This document shows, in pieces, positions 25,685 through 35,010 of a stretch of 64,000 bases of DNA. The notes under the pieces were generated by a model, which worked only from the letters and a program-made list of their open reading frames with translations, searched no databases and was not told where the DNA came from. Within the stretch, counting starts at the first letter, position 1. Each line of letters opens with the position of its first letter. A program made the position numbers and the translations under genes. Source of the stretch: Ornithinimicrobium pratense (GTDB lineage: Bacteria; Actinomycetota; Actinomycetes; Actinomycetales; Dermatophilaceae); NCBI RefSeq assembly GCF_008843165.1, contig NZ_CP044427.1:1798001-1862000 (forward strand). The letters are read 5' to 3'.

Positions 25685-27568
25685 CTATCCGCCGTCTGCG
25701 GCCGGAGCCACGCCGAACTGGGTCCGGTGCAGGGCGGCATAGAGCCCGCCGAGGGCCAGCAGCTCGGGGTGGGTGCCCTGCTCCACGATGCGGCCACGCT
25801 CGAGCACCAGGATGAGATCGGCCGCGCGGACGGTCGAGAGCCGGTGGGCGATGACCAGCGAGGTGCGGCCGTGCAGAGCCTGGTCCAGGGCGAGCTGGAC
25901 GGCCGCCTCGGACTCGCTGTCCAGGTGCGCGGTGGCCTCGTCCAGGACTACGACCGCGGGTGACTTGAGCAGCAGCCGGGCGATCGCCAGGCGTTGCTTC
26001 TCCCCGCCGGAGAGCCGGTGCCCCCGGTCGCCGACCACGGTGTCGAACCCGTCGGGCAGGCGTCGGACCAGCTCGGCGATCTGGGCACCCTCGAGGGCGG
26101 CCCAGACCTCCTCCTCGGTGGCGTCGGGCCGGGCGTAGAGCAGGTTGGCTCGCACGGTGTCGTTGAACATGTGCGCCTCCTGCGTCACCACCCCCACCGT
26201 CTCGCGCAGCGAGGAGAACGAAGCCTCCCGCAGGTCCACGCCGCCGATCCGCACCGTCCCCGAGGTCGGGTCGTAGAGCCGGGCGACCAGGGCCGTCAGC
26301 GTGGTCTTGCCCGCCCCCGAGGGGCCCACCAAGGCCACCATCGACCCGGCTGGCACCTGGGCCGTGATGCCGGTGAGCACCAGGCCTCCGTCCACGGCCT
26401 CTCGACCCTCTGGACGGTTCTCCAGCGAGGCGAGCGAGACCTCGTTCGAGGCCGGGTAGGCGAAGTCGACGTCCTTGAGGGTGACCCCCACCGGGCCCGA
26501 CGGGGTGTCGACGGGGTCGTCCGCCTCCTGGACGAGCGGCTGCAGGTCGAGCACCTCGAAGATCCGCTCGAAGCTGACGATCGCGGTCATGATGTCGACG
26601 CGCACATTGGACAGGGCGGTGAGCGGGGCGTAGAGCTGGGCTAGCAGGGCCGCCATCGCCACCAGGGTCCCGGTGGTCAGCTCTCCGGCGATCGCCATCA
26701 GCCCGCCCATCCCGTAGACCAGCGCGGTGGCCAGCGAGGCGACCAGCCCTAGCCCGGCCAGGAAGATGGTCCGGTTGACCGCGATCGCGACCCCGGCGTC
26801 GCGCACGCCGCGGGCGCGCACGGCATACTCCTGCTCCTCCTGGCGCGGGCGGCCGAAGAGCCGCACCAGCAGCGCCCCTGCCACGTTGAAGCGCTCGGTC
26901 ATCCGGGTCTGCATGTCGGCGTTGAGCACCATCTGTTGCCGGGTCAACGCCGACAGCCGGGCCCCCATGAGCCGCGCGGGCACCAGGAAGAGCGGCACCA
27001 GCAGCAGCGCCAGCACGGTGATCTGCCAGCTCATCGACAACAGGGCCACGACGATGAAGATCATCGTGAGCAGGTTGCCGAGAAGCCCGGAGAGCACCGA
27101 GGTGAATGCCGCCTGCGCCCCGATGACGTCGGAGTTGAGGCGGGAGACCAGGGCGCCCGTCTGGGCCCGGGTGAAGAAGGCCACCGGCTGGCGCAGCACG
27201 TGCGCGAAGACCTTCCGGCGCAGGTCAAGGATCAGCCCCTCCCCGATGCGCGAGCTGACCCACCGGGCGAGGACCGTGGTGACTGCCCCGACGAATGCGA
27301 GCCCGGCCACGACCAGGCCCCACCGGATGACGACCCCGCGATCCCCCAGCTCCACGCCGTCGTCGATGATCCGCTGCAGCAACAGCGGCACGGCGACCGC
27401 GACCATCCCGCCCAGCACGGCGAGCACCAGGTAGGCCACCACCTCGGGCACGAACGGGCGGCCGTAGGCGACCACGCGCCGGGCGGTCCCTCGGACCACC
27501 TTGTGCGAGCGCACGCTGGGGTCCTTGGTGAAGCTGTGGATCCCGCCCCGGACACCGGGCATCGTCAT
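25685..27568 (-). CDS. ABC transporter, fused permease and ATPase (MsbA-like exporter)
   Basis: 627-aa half-transporter. An N-terminal six-TM exporter domain (VPEVVAYLVLAVLGGMVAVAVPLLLQRIIDDG onward, about residues 40-330) is followed by an ABC domain: Walker A GPSGAGKTTLTALVARLYDP, signature LSGGEKQRLAIARLLL, Walker B VVVLDEATAHLD, H-loop IAHRLSTV. An inserted segment in the early ABC domain (SLASLENRPEGREAVDGG) is unusual. Expected to work as a homodimer exporting a drug or lipid. ATG has GAGGAGCTGAC upstream. It follows the ABC-F gene by 22 bp in the same direction. Confidence 0.93.
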   Translation of the reverse strand: MTMPGVRGGIHSFTKDPSVRSHKVVRGTARRVVAYGRPFVPEVVAYLVLAVLGGMVAVAVPLLLQRIIDDGVELGDRGVVIRWGLVVAGLAFVGAVTTVLARWVSSRIGEGLILDLRRKVFAHVLRQPVAFFTRAQTGALVSRLNSDVIGAQAAFTSVLSGLLGNLLTMIFIVVALLSMSWQITVLALLLVPLFLVPARLMGARLSALTRQQMVLNADMQTRMTERFNVAGALLVRLFGRPRQEEQEYAVRARGVRDAGVAIAVNRTIFLAGLGLVASLATALVYGMGGLMAIAGELTTGTLVAMAALLAQLYAPLTALSNVRVDIMTAIVSFERIFEVLDLQPLVQEADDPVDTPSGPVGVTLKDVDFAYPASNEVSLASLENRPEGREAVDGGLVLTGITAQVPAGSMVALVGPSGAGKTTLTALVARLYDPTSGTVRIGGVDLREASFSSLRETVGVVTQEAHMFNDTVRANLLYARPDATEEEVWAALEGAQIAELVRRLPDGFDTVVGDRGHRLSGGEKQRLAIARLLLKSPAVVVLDEATAHLDSESEAAVQLALDQALHGRTSLVIAHRLSTVRAADLILVLERGRIVEQGTHPELLALGGLYAALHRTQFGVAPAADGG

Positions 27569-27590
27569 GTCAGCTCCTCACTGCGGGCGC

Positions 27591-29189
27591 TCAGGCGAGC
27601 GCGACCAGGTCCGCGTAGTCCCGCCCCCAGAGGTCCTCGACGCCGTCCGGCAGCAGCAGGACACGCTCGGGCTCCAGGGCTTGCACCGCGCCCTCGTCGT
27701 GGCTGACGAGAACGACCGCGCCCTCATAGGAGCGCAGGGCGGCCAGAACTTCTTCCCGGGAGGCCGGGTCCAGGTTGTTCGTCGGCTCGTCGAGCAGCAG
27801 CACGTTCGCCGCGGAGACGACCAGGATGGCCAGCGCCAGCCGGGTCTTCTCCCCACCGGAGAGCACCCCGGCGGGCTTGTCGACGTCGTCGCCGGAGAAG
27901 AGGAAGGAGCCGAGCACCTTGCGGGTCTCAGTCTCGTCCAGGTCGGGCGCCGCCGACTTCATGTTCTGCAGGACCGTGCGGGAGACGTCGAGCGTCTCGT
28001 GCTCCTGGGCGTAGTAGCCCAGCTTGAGCCCGTGCCCGGGCAGGATCGCCCCGGTGTCGGGCTGGTCGATGCCGGCCAGCAGCCGCAGCAACGTGGTCTT
28101 GCCTGCACCGTTGAGCCCCAGCACCACCACCCTGGAGCCACGGTCGATGGCCAGGTCGACATCGGTGAAGATCTCCAGAGATCCGTAGGAGCGCGACAAC
28201 CCCTCCGCCATGAGTGGGGTCCTGCCGCAGGGAGCCGGGGTCGGAAAGCGGAGCTTGGCCACCTTCTCGCTCGCCCGCTCCCCCTCCAGCCCGGCCAGCA
28301 TCCGCTGCGCCCGCCGAGCCATGTTCTGCGCCGCGACGGCCTTGGTCGCCTTGGCCCGCATCTTGTCGGCCTGCAGCATCAGGGCAGACGCCTTCTTCTC
28401 GGTGTTGGCCCGCTCCCGGTGCCGGCGCCGCTCATCCGCCTCACGCTGGGCCAGGTAGTTCTTCCAGCCCATGTTGTAGATGTCCATCACCTGCCGGTTG
28501 GCGTCGAGGTAGAAGACCTTGTTCACCACCGTCTCGATGAGCGCCACGTCGTGAGAGATCACCATCAGCCCGCCGCTGTAGGTCTTCAGGTGATCCCGCA
28601 GCCAGACGATGGAGTCGGCGTCCAGGTGGTTGGTGGGCTCGTCGAGCAGCAGCGTCTCCGCACCGGAGAACAGGATCCGGGCCAGCTCGATCCGTCGCCG
28701 CTGGCCACCGGAGAGCGTGTTCAGCGGCTGGCCCAGCACCCGGTCCGGCAGCCCGAGGCTGGAGGCGATGGAGGCGGCTTCGCTCTCCGCGGCATACCCG
28801 CCCCGGCTGGTGAACTCCGCCTCCAGGCGCGAGTACCGCCGCATGACCTTCTCCCGCGCGTCCCCGTCGGCCTGCCCCATCGCCTCCTCGGCCGCGCGCA
28901 TCCCTCGGATCACCTCGTCCAGGCCGCGGGCCGACAGGATCCGATCGCGCCCCAACACCTCCAGGTCGCCGGTGCGGGGGTCCTGGGGCAGGTAGCCGAT
29001 CTGCCCGGCCCGGCTGATCGTGCCGGCGGCGGGCTGGCCGCCACCGGCCAGGATCTTGGTCAACGTCGTCTTGCCGGCGCCGTTGCGTCCGACCAGGCCC
29101 ACCCGGTCCCCCGGACCCACCCGGAAGGTCACGTCCTCCATGAGCAGGCGGGGGCCCACGCGGATCTCGACGCCGGCAGCGGTGATCAC
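27591..29189 (-). CDS. ABC-F family ATPase (ribosome-associated type)
   Basis: 532-aa protein with two ABC domains and no TM segments. First domain: GRNGAGKTTLTKILAGG and LSGGQRRRIELARILF; second: GLNGAGKTTLLRLLAG and LSGGEKTRLALAILV; both Walker B end LLLDEPTNHLD or LLLDEPTNNLD. A charged helical linker (about residues 235-330, QREADERRRHRERANTEKKA) matches the tRNA-contacting arm of ABC-F factors. These act on the ribosomal E/P site as translation factors or antibiotic-protection proteins; which of the two is not decidable. GTG start; precedes the exporter gene. Confidence 0.92.
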   Translation of the reverse strand: MITAAGVEIRVGPRLLMEDVTFRVGPGDRVGLVGRNGAGKTTLTKILAGGGQPAAGTISRAGQIGYLPQDPRTGDLEVLGRDRILSARGLDEVIRGMRAAEEAMGQADGDAREKVMRRYSRLEAEFTSRGGYAAESEAASIASSLGLPDRVLGQPLNTLSGGQRRRIELARILFSGAETLLLDEPTNHLDADSIVWLRDHLKTYSGGLMVISHDVALIETVVNKVFYLDANRQVMDIYNMGWKNYLAQREADERRRHRERANTEKKASALMLQADKMRAKATKAVAAQNMARRAQRMLAGLEGERASEKVAKLRFPTPAPCGRTPLMAEGLSRSYGSLEIFTDVDLAIDRGSRVVVLGLNGAGKTTLLRLLAGIDQPDTGAILPGHGLKLGYYAQEHETLDVSRTVLQNMKSAAPDLDETETRKVLGSFLFSGDDVDKPAGVLSGGEKTRLALAILVVSAANVLLLDEPTNNLDPASREEVLAALRSYEGAVVLVSHDEGAVQALEPERVLLLPDGVEDLWGRDYADLVALA

Positions 29190-29344
29190 GGGCGGTCTCC
29201 TTCGGGGGGCAGGGAACAGCCTGATGCGACTGCAGAGGGGGGAGGCGGTGCGCCCGGCTCGACGCGGCGGTCGGGCGGACAGATGACTAGTCTACGCGCT
29301 AGACGCCTGGTCTCCGACCGGCACCGACCTAGCGGAGGACCGCG

Positions 29345-30235
29345 ATGACCTTCCGGGAGAACGCCAACATCAGCGGTGGTCGGACCCGTCGTGGGGGCGG
29401 TGGTGGCCGTGGCGGAGGTGGCCGTGGCGGGGGCGGCATGGTGGTCGGTGGAGGAGCCGGCGCCCTGCTGCTGGCCCTGGTCGTGCTGCTCTTCGGCGGC
29501 GACCCCGAGGACGTGCTGGGCGGCGGCCAGCAGCCGGCACCGATCACCGCCCAGGACCGCGATCTGGCCCAGTGCCGCAGTGGCGCCGACGCCAACGCGT
29601 TCGTGGAGTGCCGGATGAAGGGCGGCATGGCCTCCCTGGAGAACTACTGGAGCCAGACCTACCCGCAGGCGCCGCCGGCGACGGCCATCCTGTTCACCGG
29701 GCAGGTCAACACCGGGTGCGGGGCGGCCAGCAGCGCCGTCGGGCCGTTCTACTGCCCCTTGGACCGGCAGATCTACCTCGACACCACGTTCTTCAACCAG
29801 CTTCAGGGACAGTTGGGAGCCCAGGGCGGGTCCCTCGGCGAGCTCTACGTGCTGGGGCACGAGTACGCCCACCACATCCAGAACTATACGGGCGTCCTGC
29901 AGGCCTCACAGCAGTCCTCGACGGGGCCGGAGTCCGGCGCGGTCCGGGTCGAGCTGCAGGCCGACTGTCTCTCCGGGGTCTGGCTGGGCGAGGTCTCCCG
30001 CGGCCAGGACACCCTGCTCGAGCCACCCACGGAGGAGCAGATCCGCTCGGCCCTGTCCGCGGCGGCCGCGGTCGGTGACGACTCCATCCAGGAGCGCGCG
30101 CAGGGACAGGTCACCCCGCATACCTGGACTCACGGTTCCTCCGAGCAGCGGATGGGCTGGTTCATGCGCGGCTACCGGAGCGCCGACCCGGGCCAGTGCG
30201 ATGTCCTCAACGCGGGCAGCGTCGAGGAACACTGA
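29345..30235 (+). CDS. Neutral zinc metallopeptidase, YpfJ family
   Basis: 296-aa membrane-anchored protein. The N-terminus is cytosolic with a Gly/Arg-rich tract (residues 12-31), then a TM helix GALLLALVVLLFGG. The external domain has the zinc motif HEYAHH (His172, Glu173, His176), with ELQADCLSGVW supplying the third ligand region, and four Cys in early positions that may pair. This is the YpfJ/putative_zinc_metallopeptidase family; substrate unknown. A GGAGG Shine-Dalgarno precedes ATG 29345. Divergent from the ABC-F gene. Confidence 0.92.
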   Translation: MTFRENANISGGRTRRGGGGGRGGGGRGGGGMVVGGGAGALLLALVVLLFGGDPEDVLGGGQQPAPITAQDRDLAQCRSGADANAFVECRMKGGMASLENYWSQTYPQAPPATAILFTGQVNTGCGAASSAVGPFYCPLDRQIYLDTTFFNQLQGQLGAQGGSLGELYVLGHEYAHHIQNYTGVLQASQQSSTGPESGAVRVELQADCLSGVWLGEVSRGQDTLLEPPTEEQIRSALSAAAAVGDDSIQERAQGQVTPHTWTHGSSEQRMGWFMRGYRSADPGQCDVLNAGSVEEH

Positions 30236-30382
30236 GCCCGTGTGACCCACCTCATACCAAACGCAGGGAATGGTTACCCATAAGCACTCGTTGCTCCCAG
30301 TCGTGCCGTCCCCGCGGCACCCGGGGGCAACCACGCGCCACGCAGGATCCCCGGTCTCTTCGTTCGCGAAAGGCTCGTCCTC

Positions 30383-31846
30383 GTGCTTGCTCGTCTTCCC
30401 CGGGTGTCCTTCGGCACCCAGGTCCTGATCGGCCTGGTGCTCGGCATCGTGCTGGGCCTGGTCGCCCGGGCCACCGGCGCCAGCGCCGACAACCCGACCT
30501 GGCTCTCGGAGACCATGCGGATCATCGGGTCCTCGTTCGTCACCCTCCTGCGCACCATCGTGCCTCCGCTGGTCTTCCTGGCCATCGTCTCCTCGATCGC
30601 CAACCTGCAGCAGGTCGCCAACGCCGCCCGGCTCGCCTGGCAGACCCTGCTCTGGTTCGCGATCACCGCCCTGGCCTCCGTCGTCATCGGCATCACCGTC
30701 GGCCTGCTCCTGGACCCGGCCCGCGGCGCGGGTGTCACCGCCGCCGACGCCGCCGAGCCCAGCCGCACCGGCGGCTGGCTGGACTTCCTCACCGGCATCA
30801 TCCCGGCCAACGTGCTGGGGTTGAGCGCCAGCCCCGGCCAGGACGACTCGATCTCTTTGTCTTTCAACGTGTTGCAGATCCTCGTCGTGGCGATCGCCGT
30901 CGGCATCGCCGTGGTCAAGGTCGGCAAGGAGGCCGAGCCCTTCCTCGGCTTCACCCGGTCCGCGCTCGCCGTGGTCCAGAAGGTGCTGTGGTGGATCATC
31001 CGGCTCGCGCCGCTGGCCACCGTCGGTCTGCTCGGCAACGCGATCGTCGCCTACGGCTGGGACACCATCGGCTCGCTCGGTCGCTTCACGCTGGCCGTCT
31101 ACGTCGGCCTGCTGCTGGTCATCGCCGTGCTCTACCCACTGGTCCTGCGCTTTAACGGCCTCTCGGTGCGCCAGTTCTTCTCCGGCGCCTGGCCGGCGAT
31201 CCAGCTCGGTTTCGTCTCCCGCTCCTCGATCGGCACCATGCCGGTCACCCAGGCAGTCACCGAGCGCAACCTGGGCGTGCCCCGCGCGTACTCCTCCTTC
31301 GCGGTCCCGCTGGGCGCGACCACCAAGATGGACGGCTGCGCGGCCATCTACCCCGCGATCGCCGCGATCTTCGTGGCTCAGTTCTTCGGGATCCAGCTGG
31401 GCCTGACCGAGTACCTACTCATCGCCTTCGTCGCGGTGATCGGGTCGGCCGCCACGGCCGGCGTGACGGGCGCGACGGTCATGCTCACCCTGACCCTGTC
31501 CACCCTCGGCCTGCCGCTGGAGGGCGTGGGCCTGCTGCTCGCCGTGGACCCGATCCTGGACATGGGCCGCACCGCCACCAACGTGGCCGGCCAGTCCCTG
31601 GTCGCCGCGGTCGTCGCCAAGCGTGAGGGCATCCTTGACCAGGCTGCGTATGACGCGCCGCGCCGCGGTCTGCCCTGGGCTGCGGACACCCCCGAGGCAG
31701 GCCCGGTCGGCGACACCGTCGACCAGCCGGTGACCGTCGGCGCCGTCCAGGACCAGGCGCCGGAGGCGTCCGACGAAGCACGTCACCCCCAGGATGCCCG
31801 CTCCGGCGCGCGCACCTCGGCGGAGACCGACACCGTGCGGCGCTGA
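30383..31846 (+). CDS. Dicarboxylate/amino acid:cation symporter (DAACS family)
   Basis: 487-aa membrane transporter of the GltP/DctA family, importing dicarboxylates or acidic amino acids with H+ or Na+. Seen are TM1 FGTQVLIGLVLGIVLGLVA, the TM2-3 segment LRTIVPPLVFLAIVSSIANL, hairpin HP1 with SRSSIGTMPVTQ, TM7 region GATTKMDGCAAIYPAIAAIFVAQ (NMDGT-like KMDGC) and TM8 region DPILDMGRTATNVAGQSLVA. A hydrophilic tail of about 70 residues follows. GTG 30383 has GAAAGG upstream. A strong hairpin follows the gene. Confidence 0.93.
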   Translation: MLARLPRVSFGTQVLIGLVLGIVLGLVARATGASADNPTWLSETMRIIGSSFVTLLRTIVPPLVFLAIVSSIANLQQVANAARLAWQTLLWFAITALASVVIGITVGLLLDPARGAGVTAADAAEPSRTGGWLDFLTGIIPANVLGLSASPGQDDSISLSFNVLQILVVAIAVGIAVVKVGKEAEPFLGFTRSALAVVQKVLWWIIRLAPLATVGLLGNAIVAYGWDTIGSLGRFTLAVYVGLLLVIAVLYPLVLRFNGLSVRQFFSGAWPAIQLGFVSRSSIGTMPVTQAVTERNLGVPRAYSSFAVPLGATTKMDGCAAIYPAIAAIFVAQFFGIQLGLTEYLLIAFVAVIGSAATAGVTGATVMLTLTLSTLGLPLEGVGLLLAVDPILDMGRTATNVAGQSLVAAVVAKREGILDQAAYDAPRRGLPWAADTPEAGPVGDTVDQPVTVGAVQDQAPEASDEARHPQDARSGARTSAETDTVRR

Positions 31847-31896
31847 CGCCTTTCGCCGGCCGGGTCAGGCACATCCTGCCTTGCCCGACCGAGGCA

Positions 31897-31940
31897 CGGC
31901 ATGAGGGCCCGGCACCATCAGGTGCCGGGCCCTCATGCTG
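31897..31940. terminator. Strong bidirectional hairpin terminator
   Basis: A 20-bp stem (one wobble pair) closed by an ATCA loop: left arm centre GCATGAGGGCCCGGCACC, right arm its complement. It lies between the symporter (rightward) and the VLRF1 gene (leftward), 50 nt after each stop, so it can serve both. No T-tract, as is common in high-GC actinobacteria. Confidence 0.8.
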
Positions 31941-31991
31941 CGGGGCTCAGGCGTGAGCGGCACTCTTGCTCCCGTGGACCGCCTGGGCGCG

Positions 31992-32708
31992 TCAGGCGTT
32001 GTGCACCGTGACTCGCACCGCCAGCGCCCTGCGCACCGCGTCGTCCAGGACGGCCCGGCGCGGGTCGGCCAGGTCAGGCAGGGTGCGCCGGGGTATGCCG
32101 TGCAGCCGGCTGCGGGGGCCGGTCGCCAGCAGCTGCATCGCCTGGTCACCCAGCGCAGGATCGCCGCCGAGCACCAGTGCCGCCACCGGTGCGCCGGTCC
32201 TGCTCTCCCCCTCCCCCAGGATCCTTCGGGCATGCCCGACGGCGGCCTCGACCAGCTCATCGGCCTGGTGGGCTCGACGTCGGGCGAAGCGTTGCTGGCT
32301 CCACCCTCCGGCGGCGGTGCGTCCCTGCACCCGACGGGTGCCGACCTTGTGCGCGAGCAGCTCACCGGTCGCGGAGGCGACGGCCACGGCATACCCGCCC
32401 CGGCGGATCAGGAGCAGGAGCAGGGGGCCGGAGGGGGACGGCCAGCGGGCGGAGGGACCATCATCAGAGGCGAGCGGTCCCGGCGCGCCGGACTCGGGGG
32501 CGGCCCACCCCTCCAGCCGCGCCCAGGAACCGTCCATGGCCTGGCCGAACCAGGCGGCCGGAGCGTCGCTCGGGATGCCGACCTGGGTGCCGGCCGGGGC
32601 GGCGCCGTCGGCGATCGCCCAAGAGACGGCCCCGTGGGAGGCGGTGAACCGCTCGATCCAGCCCGCGAGCCGCTCCGGAGCCACCTCGACCGTGCGGGTC
32701 AGGCTCAC
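31992..32708 (-). CDS. acVLRF1-type peptidyl-tRNA hydrolase (release-factor-like)
   Basis: 238-aa protein of the actinobacterial VLRF1 group, relatives of Vms1/eRF1 that cleave peptidyl-tRNA on stalled ribosomes. The diagnostic loop GGWSQQRFARRR (residues 134-145) holds the catalytic Gln region. Flanking segments fit the VLRF1 fold: LLIRRGGYAVAVASATGELLAHKVGTRRVQG before it and PVAALVLGGDPALGDQAM after it. GTG 32708 has no strong Shine-Dalgarno. It is the last gene of the suf cluster, 51 bp after sufT, so co-transcription is likely. Confidence 0.82.
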   Translation of the reverse strand: MSLTRTVEVAPERLAGWIERFTASHGAVSWAIADGAAPAGTQVGIPSDAPAAWFGQAMDGSWARLEGWAAPESGAPGPLASDDGPSARWPSPSGPLLLLLIRRGGYAVAVASATGELLAHKVGTRRVQGRTAAGGWSQQRFARRRAHQADELVEAAVGHARRILGEGESRTGAPVAALVLGGDPALGDQAMQLLATGPRSRLHGIPRRTLPDLADPRRAVLDDAVRRALAVRVTVHNA

Positions 32709-32759
32709 CGGACGGCTCGTCGGGCCGGCCCGGTCCGGGCCGGGCTCACCGGGCAGGTC

Positions 32760-33083
32760 TCAGACGTTGAAGCCGAGGGCGCGCAGCTGCTCACGGCCGT
32801 CCTCGGTGATCTTGTCCGGGCCCCACGGCGGCATCCAGACCCAGTTGATCCGGTGGCTGGCCACCAGACCCTCCAGGGACTGGGCGATCTGGTCCTCGAT
32901 GACGTCGGTCAGCGGGCAGGCCGCGGAGGTGAGCGTCATGTCGATGACGGCGTGGTTGGCGGCGTCCACGGTCACGCCGTAGACGAGCCCCAGGTCCACG
33001 ACGTTGATGCCGAGCTCAGGGTCGACGACGTCGCGCAGGGCCTCTTCGATGTCCGCGACATTGGGCGGGGTGCTGATGGTCAT
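32760..33083 (-). CDS. sufT: Fe-S cluster assembly factor SufT (MIP18/DUF59)
   Basis: 107-aa MIP18-family protein. Core DVVDPELGINVVDLGLVYGV and the Cys in TLTSAACPLTDVIEDQI, then WVWMPPWGPDKITEDG, are as in SufT/PaaD-like maturation factors that help deliver Fe-S clusters. GGAGG lies a few nt before the ATG. It follows sufU by 31 bp in the suf operon. Confidence 0.92.
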   Translation of the reverse strand: MTISTPPNVADIEEALRDVVDPELGINVVDLGLVYGVTVDAANHAVIDMTLTSAACPLTDVIEDQIAQSLEGLVASHRINWVWMPPWGPDKITEDGREQLRALGFNV

Positions 33084-33114
33084 GGTTCCTCCAACGATAG
33101 TCGGTCGGTCAAGG

Positions 33115-33591
33115 TCAGGGGGCAGGATCGGTGGCCCTGCTGGACGCGGAGATGTCGACGCCGGCCCGGGCCAGGGCGTCGAGCAGGGCGGTCCAGGGCA
33201 GCAGTGCGCACTTCACCCGGGCCGGGTAGCGCGCTACCCCGGCGAAGGCCACAGCGTCGCCGATCTGCTCGGGGTCACCGGCGTCCTGCCCCTTGCTGGT
33301 GAGCATCGCGCGCAGGTGGCCGTAGACCTCCAGAGCCTCCGGCACCCGGCGTCCGATAGTCTCCTCGGCCAGCACCGACGCGGAGGCGATGGAGATGGAG
33401 CAGCCCAGCGCGTCGTAGGAGACGTCCTGCAGCACCGTGCCGTCGGGGTCACCTGCCACGTGCACCCGCAGGCTGATCTCGTCGCCGCAGGTGGGGTTGA
33501 CGTGGTTGACCTCGACGTCGTAGGGCTCACGCAGCCCGGCGTGCTGGGGTCGCTTGGCGTGGTCGAGGATGAGCTCGCCATACAGATCCAT
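33115..33591 (-). CDS. sufU: Fe-S assembly/sulfur-relay protein SufU
   Basis: 158-aa SufU (IscU-like, zinc-bound sulfur acceptor of SufS). Conserved ligands are in NPTCGDE, GCSISIASAS and VKCALLPW, with the SufU-type insertion between them. ATG 33591 overlaps the sufS stop (TGATG), and the longer open frame to 33732 is a shadow of sufS. It receives persulfide from SufS and passes it to SufBCD. Confidence 0.95.
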   Translation of the reverse strand: MDLYGELILDHAKRPQHAGLREPYDVEVNHVNPTCGDEISLRVHVAGDPDGTVLQDVSYDALGCSISIASASVLAEETIGRRVPEALEVYGHLRAMLTSKGQDAGDPEQIGDAVAFAGVARYPARVKCALLPWTALLDALARAGVDISASSRATDPAP

Positions 33592-34943
33592 CAGGCGCTG
33601 GCCTCCATCCCGAAGATTTGCGGCACCCGGTCCAGGGCCTGCGCGAACTGGTCGATCTCCTCGGTCGTCGTGTAGACCCCGAAGCTGGCGCGGGTCGAGG
33701 CCGGCACCCGTAGCCGCCGGTGCAACGGCCAAGCGCAGTGATGCCCGGTCCGCACGGCGATCCCGGAGTCGTCCAGGATCTGCCCGACGTCATGCGGGTG
33801 CACCCCGTCCACGACGAAGCTCACCGCGCCCACCCGGTCGGCCGTGGCACTGGGCCCAAGCACCCGCACCCAGGGACGCTGCGCGAGCGTCTGGAGGGTA
33901 TGGCGCATCAGGGCCTGGTCATGAGCGTGCACCCGATCCAGCCCTAGGGCGGTCAGATAGTCCAGGGCCGCGGCCAGGCCGACGGCCTGGGCGGCCATCG
34001 GCACCCCCGCTTCGAACTTGGCCGGAGGGGGTGCCCAGGTGGACCCCTCCATCCGCACGATCTCGATCATCGAACCGCCGGTCAGGAAGGGCGGCATGGC
34101 CTCGAGCAGCCCGCGGCGGGCCCAGAGCACGCCGACCCCGGAGGGACCGAGCGTCTTGTGCCCGGTGAAGACCAGCGCGTCCACGCCGGAGCCGGCGGAG
34201 GTGATCGCTCGGATGTCCAGGTGCGGGGCCGACTGGCAGGCATCGACAAAGACCAGGGCCCCGACGGCCTGGGCGGCTCGGATCACCGGCGAGTCCGGCC
34301 CCAGGTCGTTGAGGGTGCCCAGGACGTTGGAGACGTGGGTCAGTGCGACCACACGGGTCGCTTCCCCGACCACGCCCTCGGGATCCTGCAGGTGGCCGTC
34401 GTCCGTGACGCCGATCCAGCGCAGTGTGGCGCCGGTGCGGCGGCAGAGCTCCTGCCACGGGACCAGGTTGGCGTGGTGCTCCATCTCGGTGACCACGATC
34501 TCGTCACCAGGGCCCAGGCGCAGCCGCTCGGCCCACTGAGGGTCCGTACCGTCCAGAGCACCGGGTGCGGCGGCGTTGGAGAAGGCGTAGGCCAGCAGGT
34601 TCAGCCCCTCGGTGCCGTTCTTGGTGAACACCACTTCATCGGCGGCGGACCCGAGGAAGGACGCGACGCTGGCCCGGGCACCTTCGAACGCCTCGGTGGC
34701 CTCCTCGGCCAGCTGGTGCGCGCCCCGGTGCACCGCAGCGTTGTGCTGCTCGTAGAACTCGCGCTCTGCGTCCAGGACCACCCGCGGCTTCTGGCTGGTG
34801 GCGCCGCTGTCGAGGTAGACGAGCGGCCGGTCGTCCCGCACCCGCCGGGCGAGCAGCGGGAAGTCTGCCCGCACCGCGGCGAGCTCCTGCGCGCTGAACG
34901 CCAGACCCGCTGTGAGATCGGCGGTCGACCGGTCCGTCGTCAT
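33591..34943 (-). CDS. sufS: Cysteine desulfurase SufS
   Basis: 450-aa group II cysteine desulfurase (PLP). It has YLDSGATSQKPRVVLDAEREFYEQHNAAVHRGAHQL near the start, the PLP-binding Lys in FTGHKTLGPSGVGVLW and the catalytic Cys in RTGHHCAWPL. Provides sulfur from L-cysteine to SufU/SufBCD. Length slightly above average. ATG with an AGGACGAGGT-type upstream sequence; 67 bp after sufC. Confidence 0.96.
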   Translation of the reverse strand: MTTDRSTADLTAGLAFSAQELAAVRADFPLLARRVRDDRPLVYLDSGATSQKPRVVLDAEREFYEQHNAAVHRGAHQLAEEATEAFEGARASVASFLGSAADEVVFTKNGTEGLNLLAYAFSNAAAPGALDGTDPQWAERLRLGPGDEIVVTEMEHHANLVPWQELCRRTGATLRWIGVTDDGHLQDPEGVVGEATRVVALTHVSNVLGTLNDLGPDSPVIRAAQAVGALVFVDACQSAPHLDIRAITSAGSGVDALVFTGHKTLGPSGVGVLWARRGLLEAMPPFLTGGSMIEIVRMEGSTWAPPPAKFEAGVPMAAQAVGLAAALDYLTALGLDRVHAHDQALMRHTLQTLAQRPWVRVLGPSATADRVGAVSFVVDGVHPHDVGQILDDSGIAVRTGHHCAWPLHRRLRVPASTRASFGVYTTTEEIDQFAQALDRVPQIFGMEASA

Positions 34944-35010
34944 ACCTCGTCCTGCTTTCGTGCTGGGTGCTGCGACGTGTCTGTGCTGAGTTCTCGTGTT
35001 GCGCTGGTGC

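Noticed and set aside
31935..33302. 455-residue plus-strand frame over the VLRF1 and sufT genes
   Set aside because: Low-complexity shadow; both genes on the minus strand have family motifs and sensible starts.
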